A DNA stretch of 64,000 nt from positions 173,930-237,929 of the forward strand of contig NZ_QHJG01000002.1 of the NCBI RefSeq assembly GCF_003184185.1, read 5' to 3'. Source of the DNA: Legionella qingyii. GTDB taxonomy: Bacteria > Pseudomonadota > Gammaproteobacteria > Legionellales > Legionellaceae. The translations under genes and the position numbers were made by a program. This document shows, one piece after another, positions 37,758 to 45,817 of this stretch. The notes beneath the pieces are model-generated. The model was not told where the DNA came from, did not search any database, and was given only the letters and a program-made list of their open reading frames with translations. Each line of letters starts with the position of its first letter. Within the stretch, counting starts at the first letter, position 1.

Positions 37758-39620
37758 ATGAGTATAATTTCCCTTCATGGTGTGTCCCTCAATATTGCGG
37801 GAAATCAGTTATTGGATAATGCAGATTGGCAGATCCAACCTCAGGATCGTATTGCATTAGTTGGACGAAATGGAGCGGGTAAATCCACTCTACTTAAACT
37901 CCTGCAGGGAGACTTGATTCCTGATAGTGGTCAAATCAATCAGCTTTCCGGATTGCGTGTTGCTGGACTCACGCAGGAAGTCCCAGTAGCAGAAGAGGAA
38001 TCTGTCTATCATTTTCTAGTGAAAAGACTTGGTGAAGTAGGTGAGGTTTTATCTCGTTTTAATGAATTATCCCAATTGGGTAATATGGAAAAATTAGCCA
38101 TATGCCAGCAACAAATGGATAATTTACATGCTTGGGACAAATTGCCACAAATTGAGACTATGGCCAGTCGTTTAGGCATAGACACTCGTGAGCGTATGAA
38201 TAACTTGTCAGGAGGCATGAAACGCCGTGTTCTTTTAGGAGCAGCACTCATCGCGACTCCGGATTTATTATTATTGGATGAACCGACAAACCATTTGGAT
38301 ATTGAAGCGATTGAATGGTTAGAGTCATATTTGAAAAGTTTCAAAGGGTCGGTGCTTTTGGTAACTCATGATAGAGAGTTTTTGAGTCAAGTATCCAATC
38401 GGATTGTAGAAATTGATAGAGGGAAGTTGTACCAGCATGATTGTGATTATGAAACATATCTGGATAGAAGAGAGTCTATTCGTCAAAGCGAGCAAAAGCA
38501 AAATGATTTATTTGATAAAAAGCTGGCTGAGGAAGAGGTATGGATTCGTACTGGAATCAAAGCACGACGAACCCGAAATGAAGGTCGGGTTCGTGCGTTA
38601 AAGGCATTGCGTGAAGAATATAAGGCACGTCGTAATCAATTGGGTAAGGTCAAATCATTTTCCTTGGATGTAACTCGTTCAGGTTCGGTGGTCATTGAAG
38701 CAAACCATGTTAATTATACCTTGGGAGATAAAACGATTTTACGTGATTTCTCCTTATTGCTAAGTCGGGGGGATAAGCTTGGAATAATTGGTCCTAATGG
38801 ATGCGGTAAAACGACTTTAGTAAGACTATTGCTTGGAGAATTACAACCAGATTCTGGGCAGATAAAACTTGGTACATCCTTGAGTGTTGCTTATTTTGAT
38901 CAATTACGCCGGCAACTACATGAAGATCAAACCGTCATGTTTAATGTTGGTGATGGGGCAGATTATGTAACGATTAACGGTAAACAAAAACATGTTGCCA
39001 GTTACTTGCGTGAATTTTTATTTTCATCCGAGCGTTTTAATCAACCGGTTTCAGTGCTTTCAGGTGGTGAACGCAACAGATTATTACTCGCAAAACTCTT
39101 TGCCAAACCAGTCAATCTGTTGGTGATGGATGAGCCTACTAATGATTTAGATATTGAAACTTTAGAGCTCCTGGAAGGTATGTTAGCTGATTATCCTGGA
39201 ACTTTAATATTAATTAGTCACGATAGAGCCTTTATTAATCAGGTCGTTACCAGTGTTCTGGTCTATGAGGAAGCAGGACAGTTTAATGAATTTGTTGGTG
39301 GTTATGATGAATACAAAATGCATAAGAAACAACAACAGCGTGATCAGGTAACAAAAGCACCGGTTTTAAAACGAACTACGGTAACCAATAAATTAAGTTT
39401 TAATGAGCAACGAGAGCTTGCGCAATTACCACAGAAAATTGAGCAATTAGAAGGAAAAATAGCGGAGTTACAATTACAAATGGCTGATCCTAAATTTTAC
39501 CAACAAGATGCTCAGATGATTGCAAAGATAAATCAAGGATTGGTTGAGGATGAAACGTTATTAACCCAGCTTTATGAGCGCTGGGAGGTGCTAGAAGATG
39601 TTGAGAAAAGGAATAGATAA
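37758..39620 (+). CDS. uup: ABC-F ATPase, Uup type
   Basis: Soluble ABC-F protein with two nucleotide-binding domains. The 620 residues show Walker A GRNGAGKST (about 37-45), the signature NLSGGMKRR and Walker B LLLLDEPTNHLD in domain 1. Domain 2 has GPNGCGKTT, VLSGGERNR and LLVMDEPTNDLD. Between them is an ABC-F linker with many Arg/Lys (KARRTRNEGRVRALKALREE), and the C-terminus is a coiled coil (about 550-620). Length, linker and coiled coil match Uup, a DNA- and ribosome-associated factor. The following membrane-protein gene starts at the next base after its stop. Confidence 0.9.
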   Translation: MSIISLHGVSLNIAGNQLLDNADWQIQPQDRIALVGRNGAGKSTLLKLLQGDLIPDSGQINQLSGLRVAGLTQEVPVAEEESVYHFLVKRLGEVGEVLSRFNELSQLGNMEKLAICQQQMDNLHAWDKLPQIETMASRLGIDTRERMNNLSGGMKRRVLLGAALIATPDLLLLDEPTNHLDIEAIEWLESYLKSFKGSVLLVTHDREFLSQVSNRIVEIDRGKLYQHDCDYETYLDRRESIRQSEQKQNDLFDKKLAEEEVWIRTGIKARRTRNEGRVRALKALREEYKARRNQLGKVKSFSLDVTRSGSVVIEANHVNYTLGDKTILRDFSLLLSRGDKLGIIGPNGCGKTTLVRLLLGELQPDSGQIKLGTSLSVAYFDQLRRQLHEDQTVMFNVGDGADYVTINGKQKHVASYLREFLFSSERFNQPVSVLSGGERNRLLLAKLFAKPVNLLVMDEPTNDLDIETLELLEGMLADYPGTLILISHDRAFINQVVTSVLVYEEAGQFNEFVGGYDEYKMHKKQQQRDQVTKAPVLKRTTVTNKLSFNEQRELAQLPQKIEQLEGKIAELQLQMADPKFYQQDAQMIAKINQGLVEDETLLTQLYERWEVLEDVEKRNR

Positions 39621-40031
39621 ATGTTATTAACCTTAGCTTTGGTTATTCTTTTTAGTGCGATTACAGTTTTCTTTTCAGAAGAATTTATCAAAGCCTTTAA
39701 TAATCTCTTTGCTATAAAAGGTGCTAAATTATTAATACCAATGTTTGCTGCATCCTGGCTCATTTATACTTATAATTTTTGGTTTCTATGGGGAATATTT
39801 TACGCACGTGAACTATTGCATGATGTATTGAATTTTTTAGTGCGTATGATGCCTTTTCAGAAAGAGGCGGTTTCGTTGGTATTGGTATTTATGATAACTG
39901 TACTTTCTGTGGTCCCGGTTCTTATTCTTGATGTTCTATCCCGAAGAAAAAATTTTAAGGGATATCAGCATCCTTATGTTGCGAGTGGTTTAATTTGGAT
40001 ACTGTCTGTTTTTCTATTAATCATCCTATGA
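39621..40031 (+). CDS. Hypothetical inner-membrane protein, 136 residues
   Basis: Four predicted membrane segments, at about 1-17, 35-60 (MFAASWLIYTYNFWFLWGI), 80-105 (VSLVLVFMITVLSVVPVLIL) and 120-136. There is no recognisable motif. It begins directly at the end of uup with no gap, so it is translationally linked to uup. No function can be assigned. Confidence 0.7.
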   Translation: MLLTLALVILFSAITVFFSEEFIKAFNNLFAIKGAKLLIPMFAASWLIYTYNFWFLWGIFYARELLHDVLNFLVRMMPFQKEAVSLVLVFMITVLSVVPVLILDVLSRRKNFKGYQHPYVASGLIWILSVFLLIIL

Positions 40032-40157
40032 TCTTTATGTATAGAAATGTAATTTTTTTGTAAAGACTCAGTGATTTTATTAATAAAACCTTAAGTTTTC
40101 TTTTTTATACTTCTTGCCTCAAGTTTGGAATTTAATAAAAACAAAAGGAGAATAAAA

Positions 40158-40994
40158 GTGGCGTCTTCTCATAAGCAGCATGCTCATAATCAAGTTACTC
40201 GTGGTACTCCTTCGTGGGGGGGGTATGATAATCAGCATCATCATGCTTCCAACGTTTTTAATACCCCCGCTACCCGTCACGCTCATGCCCCAACTCCATC
40301 AGTTACGAGAGCGAGTTATAATGCCCACGATTATACATATTATTCTCGCCGAAGCCATTACGCAGGTACTGGGGCACTACTCATAGGTTCTTTTATTATT
40401 CTTCCTATTATTATTTTTGCGTTGACAGTTAAGTTCGCTTTTGGTTTAGCTGCATCATCGTTAACTACTGCAGGAGTTGCGGGCGCAGGTGCTGCGGGTG
40501 CAATTGCTCTTAGTGCTGCAACTTTTGGGCTCGGTGCTCTTGTTTTATATGGGGCTTTAGGTCTGGTTTCTTTGTATTCTAGTGCTAAAGAATGCTATAG
40601 AAGTGATAAAAATGTGTTTGACATGATTAAATCACGAGTTGTTAATGAAGATGGATTAAGTTTTAAAGGAGTTATGAAATCTATAGGCGCTGTACTTTGG
40701 TCACCATTTTTACTCATTGGTGGTTTGGCTGGAATGGGAGCTAAAGCAGCGGTGAATGCTCGTGCTTCAAAATCTTCAGGCTCAGAAAAGCAGGATGTAG
40801 GTCCTGAAATAAGTGGTTCTTATTCCGAGATGGGTAGTGACTTCCATCCACAAAAGAAAACGACATATGGGAACGATGAAAATCCAATTCATTCTAAGGT
40901 ATTTGCTGATCCTTCTTCTTCAGAAGTTCCGGATCTTCATCTTTTAAACTCACAGACATCGTTTCCTCACTTGTACCCTCTTGTAAAAAACTAA
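40158..40994 (+). CDS. His-rich two-segment membrane protein, candidate effector
   Basis: The start is GTG 40158, with AAAGGAG at 40144-40150 upstream; an in-frame TTG at 40125 has no ribosome-binding site. The 278 residues have a His-rich N-terminus (HKQHAHNQ, NQHHHAS, TRHAHAPT), then hydrophobic stretches at about 70-95 and 100-145 (rich in Gly/Ala: AGVAGAGAAGAIALSAATFG), and another near 180-200. The C-terminal 75 residues are polar, Ser-rich and acidic. Hydrophobic hairpins plus a polar tail and no homology to housekeeping families fit a Legionella Dot/Icm substrate, but this is inference. An 8-G tract (40216-40223) lies in the N-terminal coding region. A strong terminator follows. Confidence 0.6.
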   Translation: MASSHKQHAHNQVTRGTPSWGGYDNQHHHASNVFNTPATRHAHAPTPSVTRASYNAHDYTYYSRRSHYAGTGALLIGSFIILPIIIFALTVKFAFGLAASSLTTAGVAGAGAAGAIALSAATFGLGALVLYGALGLVSLYSSAKECYRSDKNVFDMIKSRVVNEDGLSFKGVMKSIGAVLWSPFLLIGGLAGMGAKAAVNARASKSSGSEKQDVGPEISGSYSEMGSDFHPQKKTTYGNDENPIHSKVFADPSSSEVPDLHLLNSQTSFPHLYPLVKN

Positions 40995-41011
40995 AGACAA
41001 AGTAGATCGCA

Positions 41012-41045
41012 GGTTTTTGGGTTCTGGTTACAGAACCCAAAAACC
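41012..41045. terminator. 15-bp perfect terminator stem
   Basis: GGTTTTTGGGTTCTG (41012-41026) and CAGAACCCAAAAACC (41031-41045) form a perfect 15-bp stem with a 4-nt loop, 17 nt after the stop of the His-rich protein gene. A-rich and T-rich ends within the stem suit bidirectional termination. Confidence 0.8.
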
Positions 41046-41154
41046 AAAAGAGAAATAAATACCATTGAATCCTTAATTATGATTCTTATCCGTCAGGGGT
41101 GATGAATGGTTATAATCCGTGTATAATAGCGGCAATTTATTTTCAGGTTGCTCT

Positions 41155-42168
41155 ATGAATAAACAGGATTTTTACTTTGATTTACCTCCAGAACTCATTG
41201 CGCAGTATCCGTTAGCGAATCGCAGTGACTCACGTCTTTTAACCTATAATCGTCAGAATGGTGAATACGGTCATTACCAGTTTCGTGAAATAGCTGATTT
41301 TTTAAACCCTGGCGATTTATTGGTAATGAATGATTCCAAGGTGATCCCAGCCAGACTTTATGGCCATAAGAATACTGGTGGAAAAGTTGAGTTATTGGTT
41401 GAACGTATTACTGGCGAACTTACCTTTCTAGCTCATATTAAGGCCAGTAAAGCGCTGAAAGCTGGCTCAATGATTAAGTTGGAGCAAGATAAAGAAATCA
41501 AAGTTCTTGATCGACACGATGATTTATTTCTTTGTCATGCCGATATGGATGTCTTGAACTTATTGAATGGAATAGGGCATATTCCATTGCCACCTTATAT
41601 TACCCGAATTGATGAAACGCTAGATCAGAATCGTTATCAAACGGTTTATGCAAAATATGAAGGATCTGTTGCTGCTCCCACAGCAGGTTTGCATTTTGAT
41701 GAGCATGTATTATCCAGCGTACGTTCAAGAGGCGTTACTGTGGCGTATCTTACTTTGCATGTTGGAGCGGGAACATTTAGACCCGTTCGTTGCGATAATA
41801 TTAAAGATCATAAAATGCATAGTGAGCGATTTACAATTAGTCCTGAATTGTGTGAGACAGTACACGCCACGAAAGCAGCAGGAAATCGAGTAATTGCAGT
41901 AGGTACAACCACTTTGCGTAGTCTTGAAAGTGCTGCACAAAATGGAGAACTAACCCCATGTAGCAGAGATACAGACATCTTTATTTACCCGGGATATGAG
42001 TTTAAGATTTGCGATGGATTAATGACTAATTTTCACTTGCCTGAGTCCACTTTATTAATGCTGGTTTCAGCTTTTATAGGCCATAAACAAGCAATGATGC
42101 TTTACCAGGAAGCAATTGAAAAAAGGTACAGGTTTTTTAGTTATGGCGACACCAGTTTATTGCTGTAA
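41155..42168 (+). CDS. queA: S-adenosylmethionine:tRNA ribosyltransferase-isomerase
   Basis: Makes epoxyqueuosine from preQ1-modified tRNA using SAM as ribosyl donor. The 337 residues fit the family. Motifs include FYFDLPPELIAQYPLANRSDSRLL at the N-terminus (in part: DLPPELIAQYP, RSDSRLL), VMNDSKVIPARLYG, GSVAAPTAGLHFD and LHVGAGTFRPVR, plus TNFHLPESTLLMLVSAF near the end. ATG 41155 is chosen because homologues start there; the frame extends 12 codons upstream. TATAAT occurs at 41111 and 41122 as possible -10 boxes, without a clear -35. It is followed 15 nt later by a TGT-like gene. Confidence 0.95.
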   Translation: MNKQDFYFDLPPELIAQYPLANRSDSRLLTYNRQNGEYGHYQFREIADFLNPGDLLVMNDSKVIPARLYGHKNTGGKVELLVERITGELTFLAHIKASKALKAGSMIKLEQDKEIKVLDRHDDLFLCHADMDVLNLLNGIGHIPLPPYITRIDETLDQNRYQTVYAKYEGSVAAPTAGLHFDEHVLSSVRSRGVTVAYLTLHVGAGTFRPVRCDNIKDHKMHSERFTISPELCETVHATKAAGNRVIAVGTTTLRSLESAAQNGELTPCSRDTDIFIYPGYEFKICDGLMTNFHLPESTLLMLVSAFIGHKQAMMLYQEAIEKRYRFFSYGDTSLLL

Positions 42169-42183
42169 ATCAGGAGATCAGGA

Positions 42184-43014
42184 ATGTTGGCTGCAGTACA
42201 AAATTTTATACCTGTTTTAACTTCAGAAGCAGGTTTGTGCCTTACAACGGCAAATTGGCAAGAGGCAAAGGTAACTGCCGCATCCTATTCTTTGGAGAGT
42301 TTGTTGTATAAGCCTGGTCAGGATGTACTTCAAAAAATACCTGATTTAGCGCATTATCTGGCTTGTCCTGGAATGATGATAATCAATGCTGCGTCACTTG
42401 TTGCCAATAAAGAAAAGGTTTATGTTCTTAAGTCTCCTTATGATGGGTCCCGAGTCAAACTTGCTTTGGAAGAGCTCATCGGACTGATCCTGTATCTAAA
42501 ACCGGATGCAGTACTATTACCCCAACATATCATGCGTGATTTTCCACAAATTTGGGACAATTGGGATGATGCAATTGTTCCATTTATTCATAGTGATGAT
42601 TTAGAACAGCATGCAGTTATGAAACCTCATGGGGTTTATTTTAAGATTTTGAATGAACCGAATTGGGCTAAATTAGAGCAATTCTCCCATGTCCCACGTT
42701 ATGTTATGGGATGTTTTGAGTCTGAACTAATTCAACGTTTGCGTCATCAGGGAATAGGATTTATTGAGACGGATGAGCCAGCTCAAGCAGCAATGCAAGG
42801 AAGGGTGTACAGCAAGACAGGCACTGTGGATCTAATGGATTCAAAAACACAAATGCAATTTGAAATGATCGATGCGAATTGTGTTTGTCCTACTTGTTCG
42901 CAACAATTTACTCGCGCTTATTTACATCATTTATTGCAACATACTCCTTTATTATGTCAGCGATTTCTGATCCAGCATAATGTTTTTTATGTGCAGAATT
43001 GTGAGGTTAGTTGA
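42184..43014 (+). CDS. Degenerate tRNA-guanine transglycosylase (TGT-like), probable pseudoenzyme
   Basis: Occupies the position right after queA that tgt holds in most gammaproteobacteria. The 276 residues are about 100 fewer than TGT. The C-terminal zinc module is clear: CVCPTC (C233, C235, C238), then RAYLHHLLQHT and H265 in IQHNV, matching TGT Cys302/304/307/His333 (E. coli). The strand QGRVYSKTGTVDL also aligns. The catalytic parts are gone. DSGGFQ, which supplies Asp89, is INAASL here (N68), and the nucleophile Asp264 aligns with E195 in IETDEP. It cannot be a standard TGT. It may be a decayed tgt, or a TGT-fold partner like the non-catalytic eukaryotic subunit. Sequence similarity is partly from memory. 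Confidence 0.75.
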   Translation: MLAAVQNFIPVLTSEAGLCLTTANWQEAKVTAASYSLESLLYKPGQDVLQKIPDLAHYLACPGMMIINAASLVANKEKVYVLKSPYDGSRVKLALEELIGLILYLKPDAVLLPQHIMRDFPQIWDNWDDAIVPFIHSDDLEQHAVMKPHGVYFKILNEPNWAKLEQFSHVPRYVMGCFESELIQRLRHQGIGFIETDEPAQAAMQGRVYSKTGTVDLMDSKTQMQFEMIDANCVCPTCSQQFTRAYLHHLLQHTPLLCQRFLIQHNVFYVQNCEVS

Positions 43015-43045
43015 TGCTCTTTAAACCTGACCCTAGCACTCACTG

Positions 43046-43168
43046 CCATTAAGTTAAGGTTTTTTGTCATTCTCGCGAAGTCGAGAATCTATTCTTAAAT
43101 TGGCACAATGCTTTGTCAGAAATGGGTTCCCGCCTTCGCGGGAACGACAGTTTTTCTTAACTTAATGG
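43046..43168. repeat. MITE-like repeat, copy C (complete)
   Basis: A 123-bp element with perfect 13-bp terminal inverted repeats: CCATTAAGTTAAG (43046-43058) and CTTAACTTAATGG (43156-43168). Inside are two hairpins (TTCTCGCGAAGTCGAGAA and GGTTCCCGCCTTCGCGGGAAC in part). It shares layout with copies A and B and has no coding capacity. No target-site duplication is evident. It separates the TGT-like gene from the thiamine riboswitch. Confidence 0.8.
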
Positions 43169-43284
43169 TAATACCCTCAGCTCTCTCCCATAAATGGGAG
43201 AAGGTGCCCGTTAGGGGCGATGAGGGGCCTCTTATAATATTTGACAGTTTTTTCCATACCAGCTAGCATTACGGTCAATTTGAT

Positions 43285-43359
43285 GGCGCGGGGTGTCGTG
43301 ATAAACGTCTGAGAAATACCCGTTGAACTTGATCTGGTTCATACCAGCGTAAGAACGCC
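43285..43359 (+). promoter_or_regulatory. TPP riboswitch (thi box)
   Basis: Shows the conserved TPP-aptamer blocks in order: CGGGGTG, CTGAGA, ACCCGTTGAACTTGATCTGG and ATACCAGCG. GGCG (43285-43288) and CGCC (43356-43359) close P1. It lies 180 nt upstream of the first thi gene, so thiamine pyrophosphate should repress the operon. Confidence 0.93.
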
Positions 43360-43381
43360 TTAAATCTGTATCTATTTTTAG

Positions 43382-43448
43382 AACAGTTAATTTCTTAGAG
43401 TACTCTCTACCGTATTGTAGACCGGTCTTTAAGAGTTATTTAACTGTT
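43382..43448 (+). promoter_or_regulatory. Likely riboswitch expression platform
   Basis: AACAGTTAA (43382-43390) pairs with TTAACTGTT (43440-43448), with inner pairing TCTTA/TAAGA (43393-43397 and 43430-43434) and CTAC/GTAG. A short T-run follows. Located between aptamer and thi5, it may be the terminator or anti-terminator arm controlled by the TPP riboswitch. Switching partner strands were not resolved. Confidence 0.5.
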
Positions 43449-43536
43449 TTGTTGAATGCAGATTCATTTCTTCTATTAAGTCTTAACGCGATATCTTTAG
43501 CCATCCTATTTTATTAATTAAACAAGGAGCTATGGC

Positions 43537-44481
43537 ATGAGTGCGTTATCTATGAGAACTACCCTATTACTTAATTGGTATGCAAACCCTTACCATACCC
43601 CCATTTTTGTTGCCCATGCGTTAGGGTATTACCAACAAGAAGGTATAAAACTCGCAATTTTAGAACCTAGCGATCCAAGCGATGTGACCGAAATTGTCGG
43701 TATGGGCCATGTTGATTTTGGGGTCAAGGCCATGATTCATACCTTAGCTGCCCGTGCAAAAGGCTATCCTGTTACCTCAATTGGTACATTATTGGATGAA
43801 CCTCCTACAGGTCTGATTGCACTGAAATCCAGTGGTATAAGCTCATTTCAGGATATTGTTGGCAAACGGGTTGGTTATATTGGCGAGTTTGGCAAAATCA
43901 TTATCGATAATTTGGCAACATTAGCTGGCATTGATCCCTCAAGTTATGAAACAGTTCGTATTGGCATGAATGTTACTGATGCGATTTGTCGTGATATCGT
44001 TGATACAGGGATTGGTTTTATTAATTTTCAAAAAGTTGAATTAGAACATTTACGGGGTGAAACGGTATTTCTGCGTATCGATCAGCTTGCAGGCTTAGGT
44101 TGTTGCTGCTTTTGTTCCATTCAATTTATTGTGCCAGAACGCATGTTAAAAAAGCCTGAAACACTTAAAGGATTTCTCAATGCCACACAACGGGGGGCTG
44201 CGTTTACTACCGAAAACCCCGAAGAAGCTTATGAACTGTTATGCAGGGTGAAACCTCAATTGCGAACCCCTATGTATCATACAATTTTCATCCGCAGTTT
44301 ACCCTTTTTCTCGCGTACTCTTTTAAATGTGGAGCGTGATTGGAATAAAGTAGGTCGTTTCGGCAAGCATTTGGGAATTATCGATGAGTCTTTTGCAGTA
44401 AATGCTTGTTATACAAACGAGTTGCTCCCTAAGATACCTCATTCGGAGCTGGAACCTATTGCGTGTTGCATTAGTGAATGA
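43537..44481 (+). CDS. thi5: THI5/NMT1-type HMP-phosphate synthase
   Basis: Yeast THI5 makes the thiamine pyrimidine (HMP-P) from PLP and an active-site histidine in a single-turnover reaction. The 314 residues align closely with yeast Thi5p: LLNWYANPYHTPIFVAHALG, LEPSDPSDVTE, then FGVKAMIHTLAA where H68 matches suicide His66. YIGEFGKIIID and the family-specific CCCFC (189-193) also match. Plain ABC-transporter binding proteins (ThiY) lack the CCCFC motif and the signal peptide is absent, so this is the enzyme. L. pneumophila has a homologue at the head of its thiamine cluster. No thiC is in this window, consistent with Thi5 replacing ThiC. AAGGAG precedes the ATG. First gene under the TPP riboswitch. 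Confidence 0.9.
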   Translation: MSALSMRTTLLLNWYANPYHTPIFVAHALGYYQQEGIKLAILEPSDPSDVTEIVGMGHVDFGVKAMIHTLAARAKGYPVTSIGTLLDEPPTGLIALKSSGISSFQDIVGKRVGYIGEFGKIIIDNLATLAGIDPSSYETVRIGMNVTDAICRDIVDTGIGFINFQKVELEHLRGETVFLRIDQLAGLGCCCFCSIQFIVPERMLKKPETLKGFLNATQRGAAFTTENPEEAYELLCRVKPQLRTPMYHTIFIRSLPFFSRTLLNVERDWNKVGRFGKHLGIIDESFAVNACYTNELLPKIPHSELEPIACCISE

Positions 44482-44491
44482 AAATACAATT

Positions 44492-44521
44492 GTAGCCTAG
44501 ATGCAGCTGCAAACAGGCTAC
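44492..44521. repeat. Short TAGCCT/AGGCTA palindrome between thi5 and thiO
   Basis: GTAGCCT (44492-44498) pairs with AGGCTAC (44515-44521), enclosing ATGCAGCTGCAA, itself partly palindromic. It belongs to the same theme as the other TAGCCTG palindromes. Its position inside the thi operon may attenuate or stabilise the message. Confidence 0.45.
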
Positions 44522-44551
44522 CAATATATTGAGAAAAGTGATTCTAATTAA

Positions 44552-45616
44552 ATGAAAAATGTTGCTGTTGTTGGTGCTGGAATTATGGGGTGTTTATTGG
44601 CTTTTCGTTTACAAAATGAAGGCTTGCAAGTGACATTATTTGAGGCAGAACCCTTTTTCAATAATTGCAGTAATGCAGCAGCAGGGCTTTTGGCACCAAT
44701 GTCTGAACTCGATAAAGCGGAGCAAGTGATTTTTAATCTGGGAGTAGAGTCAGTTGACACCTTATGGAGATCTATTTTGGATCAATTAGCGGACCCCGTA
44801 TATTTTCGCCAAAATGGATGTCTTGTGGTGCATCATCCTCAAGATAAAGCAGAATGGCAGCAATTTAGTGGCAGAATTGTCAATAAATTAAGTGATTCCT
44901 GTTATCAGTTGCTCAACCAAAATGAATTAAGCCAACTGGAACCAGAACTGCATCAGTTGAAAATGGCATATTATTTTCCCAGAGAAGCACAACTTGATAA
45001 TCAGACGTTATTGCTGGCACTTAAAAAACATCTTTGCCAGCGCGGTGCTATTTGGCGAGATCATACTTTTGTTTCTCGCATGCATCCAGGCGAGATAGAA
45101 ACAAGAGAGAGGTCTTATTCATTTGATTTTGTATTTGATTGCAGAGGTCTTGGAGCAAAAAACACTTTTCCAAATTTACGTGGGCTTCGAGGCGAACTTC
45201 TTTGGCTGTATGCTCCTGATGTTCAATTAAAAAGGCCAATACGCCTCTTGCATCCACGCTATAATATTTATATTGCACCGCGCCCTAATTGTTATTACCT
45301 TATCGGCGCCAGTGAATTAGAATCAGAAGATCCCAGCCCCATTTCAGTGCGTACCACACTTGAATTATTAACCGCTGCATACTATGTGCACCGAGGTTTT
45401 GCTGAAGCACGGGTAATTAAGACAGTGACGCATTGCCGACCTACCTTAATGCATCATCAGCCACGCATACGATATGCCCAACGAATTATTGCTGTTAACG
45501 GACTTTATCGTCATGGATATTTAATCGCTCCGGCATTAGTAGAGGAAATTCTACGTGGATTAAAGAGCAATCAAAAAGACATTTGTTATCCTGAGCTTTG
45601 GGAGGCTTATTCATGA
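44552..45616 (+). CDS. thiO: Glycine oxidase ThiO
   Basis: FAD-dependent oxidase giving iminoglycine for the thiazole ring. The 354 residues open with the dinucleotide-binding motif VAVVGAGIMGCLLAFRL (residues 4-20), then LFEAEPF. CSNAAAGLLAPMSEL (about 33-47) and the C-terminal VNGLYRHGYLIAPALVEEI (given in part: GLYRHGYLIAPAL) are typical of ThiO. Its stop overlaps the thiS start as ATGA. Coexistence with ThiS, ThiG and ThiF makes the role firm. Confidence 0.92.
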   Translation: MKNVAVVGAGIMGCLLAFRLQNEGLQVTLFEAEPFFNNCSNAAAGLLAPMSELDKAEQVIFNLGVESVDTLWRSILDQLADPVYFRQNGCLVVHHPQDKAEWQQFSGRIVNKLSDSCYQLLNQNELSQLEPELHQLKMAYYFPREAQLDNQTLLLALKKHLCQRGAIWRDHTFVSRMHPGEIETRERSYSFDFVFDCRGLGAKNTFPNLRGLRGELLWLYAPDVQLKRPIRLLHPRYNIYIAPRPNCYYLIGASELESEDPSPISVRTTLELLTAAYYVHRGFAEARVIKTVTHCRPTLMHHQPRIRYAQRIIAVNGLYRHGYLIAPALVEEILRGLKSNQKDICYPELWEAYS

Positions 45617-45813
45617 TCATTTATATAAATGATAAACCATATACTCTTGATTCATCCTGTACCTTGCAGGAAATGCTTGAGCAGAGAGAGGGTATTGCTG
45701 CACATGTAGCAATCGCAATTAATAATCAGTTTGTTCCTAAGTCTATGTTTTCCAACACCACATTGTGTGAAGGCGATCGTATTGATTTGATTGTTCCGAT
45801 GCAGGGAGGGTAG
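45613..45813 (+). CDS. thiS: Sulfur carrier protein ThiS
   Basis: Ubiquitin-like carrier whose C-terminal Gly-Gly becomes a thiocarboxylate that delivers sulfur to ThiG. The 66 residues begin [13 protein letters not shown] and end [10 protein letters not shown], with the required GG terminus. Start ATG 45613 has GGAGG at 45601-45605 region upstream and overlaps the thiO stop; an earlier in-frame start lacks support. Confidence 0.94.
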   Translation: MIIYINDKPYTLDSSCTLQEMLEQREGIAAHVAIAINNQFVPKSMFSNTTLCEGDRIDLIVPMQGG

Positions 45814-45817
45814 GGCT

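Noticed and set aside
43537..44481. ThiY-type ABC-transporter substrate-binding protein
   Set aside because: No signal peptide, no transporter genes adjacent, and the CCCFC motif and suicide His match THI5 enzymes.
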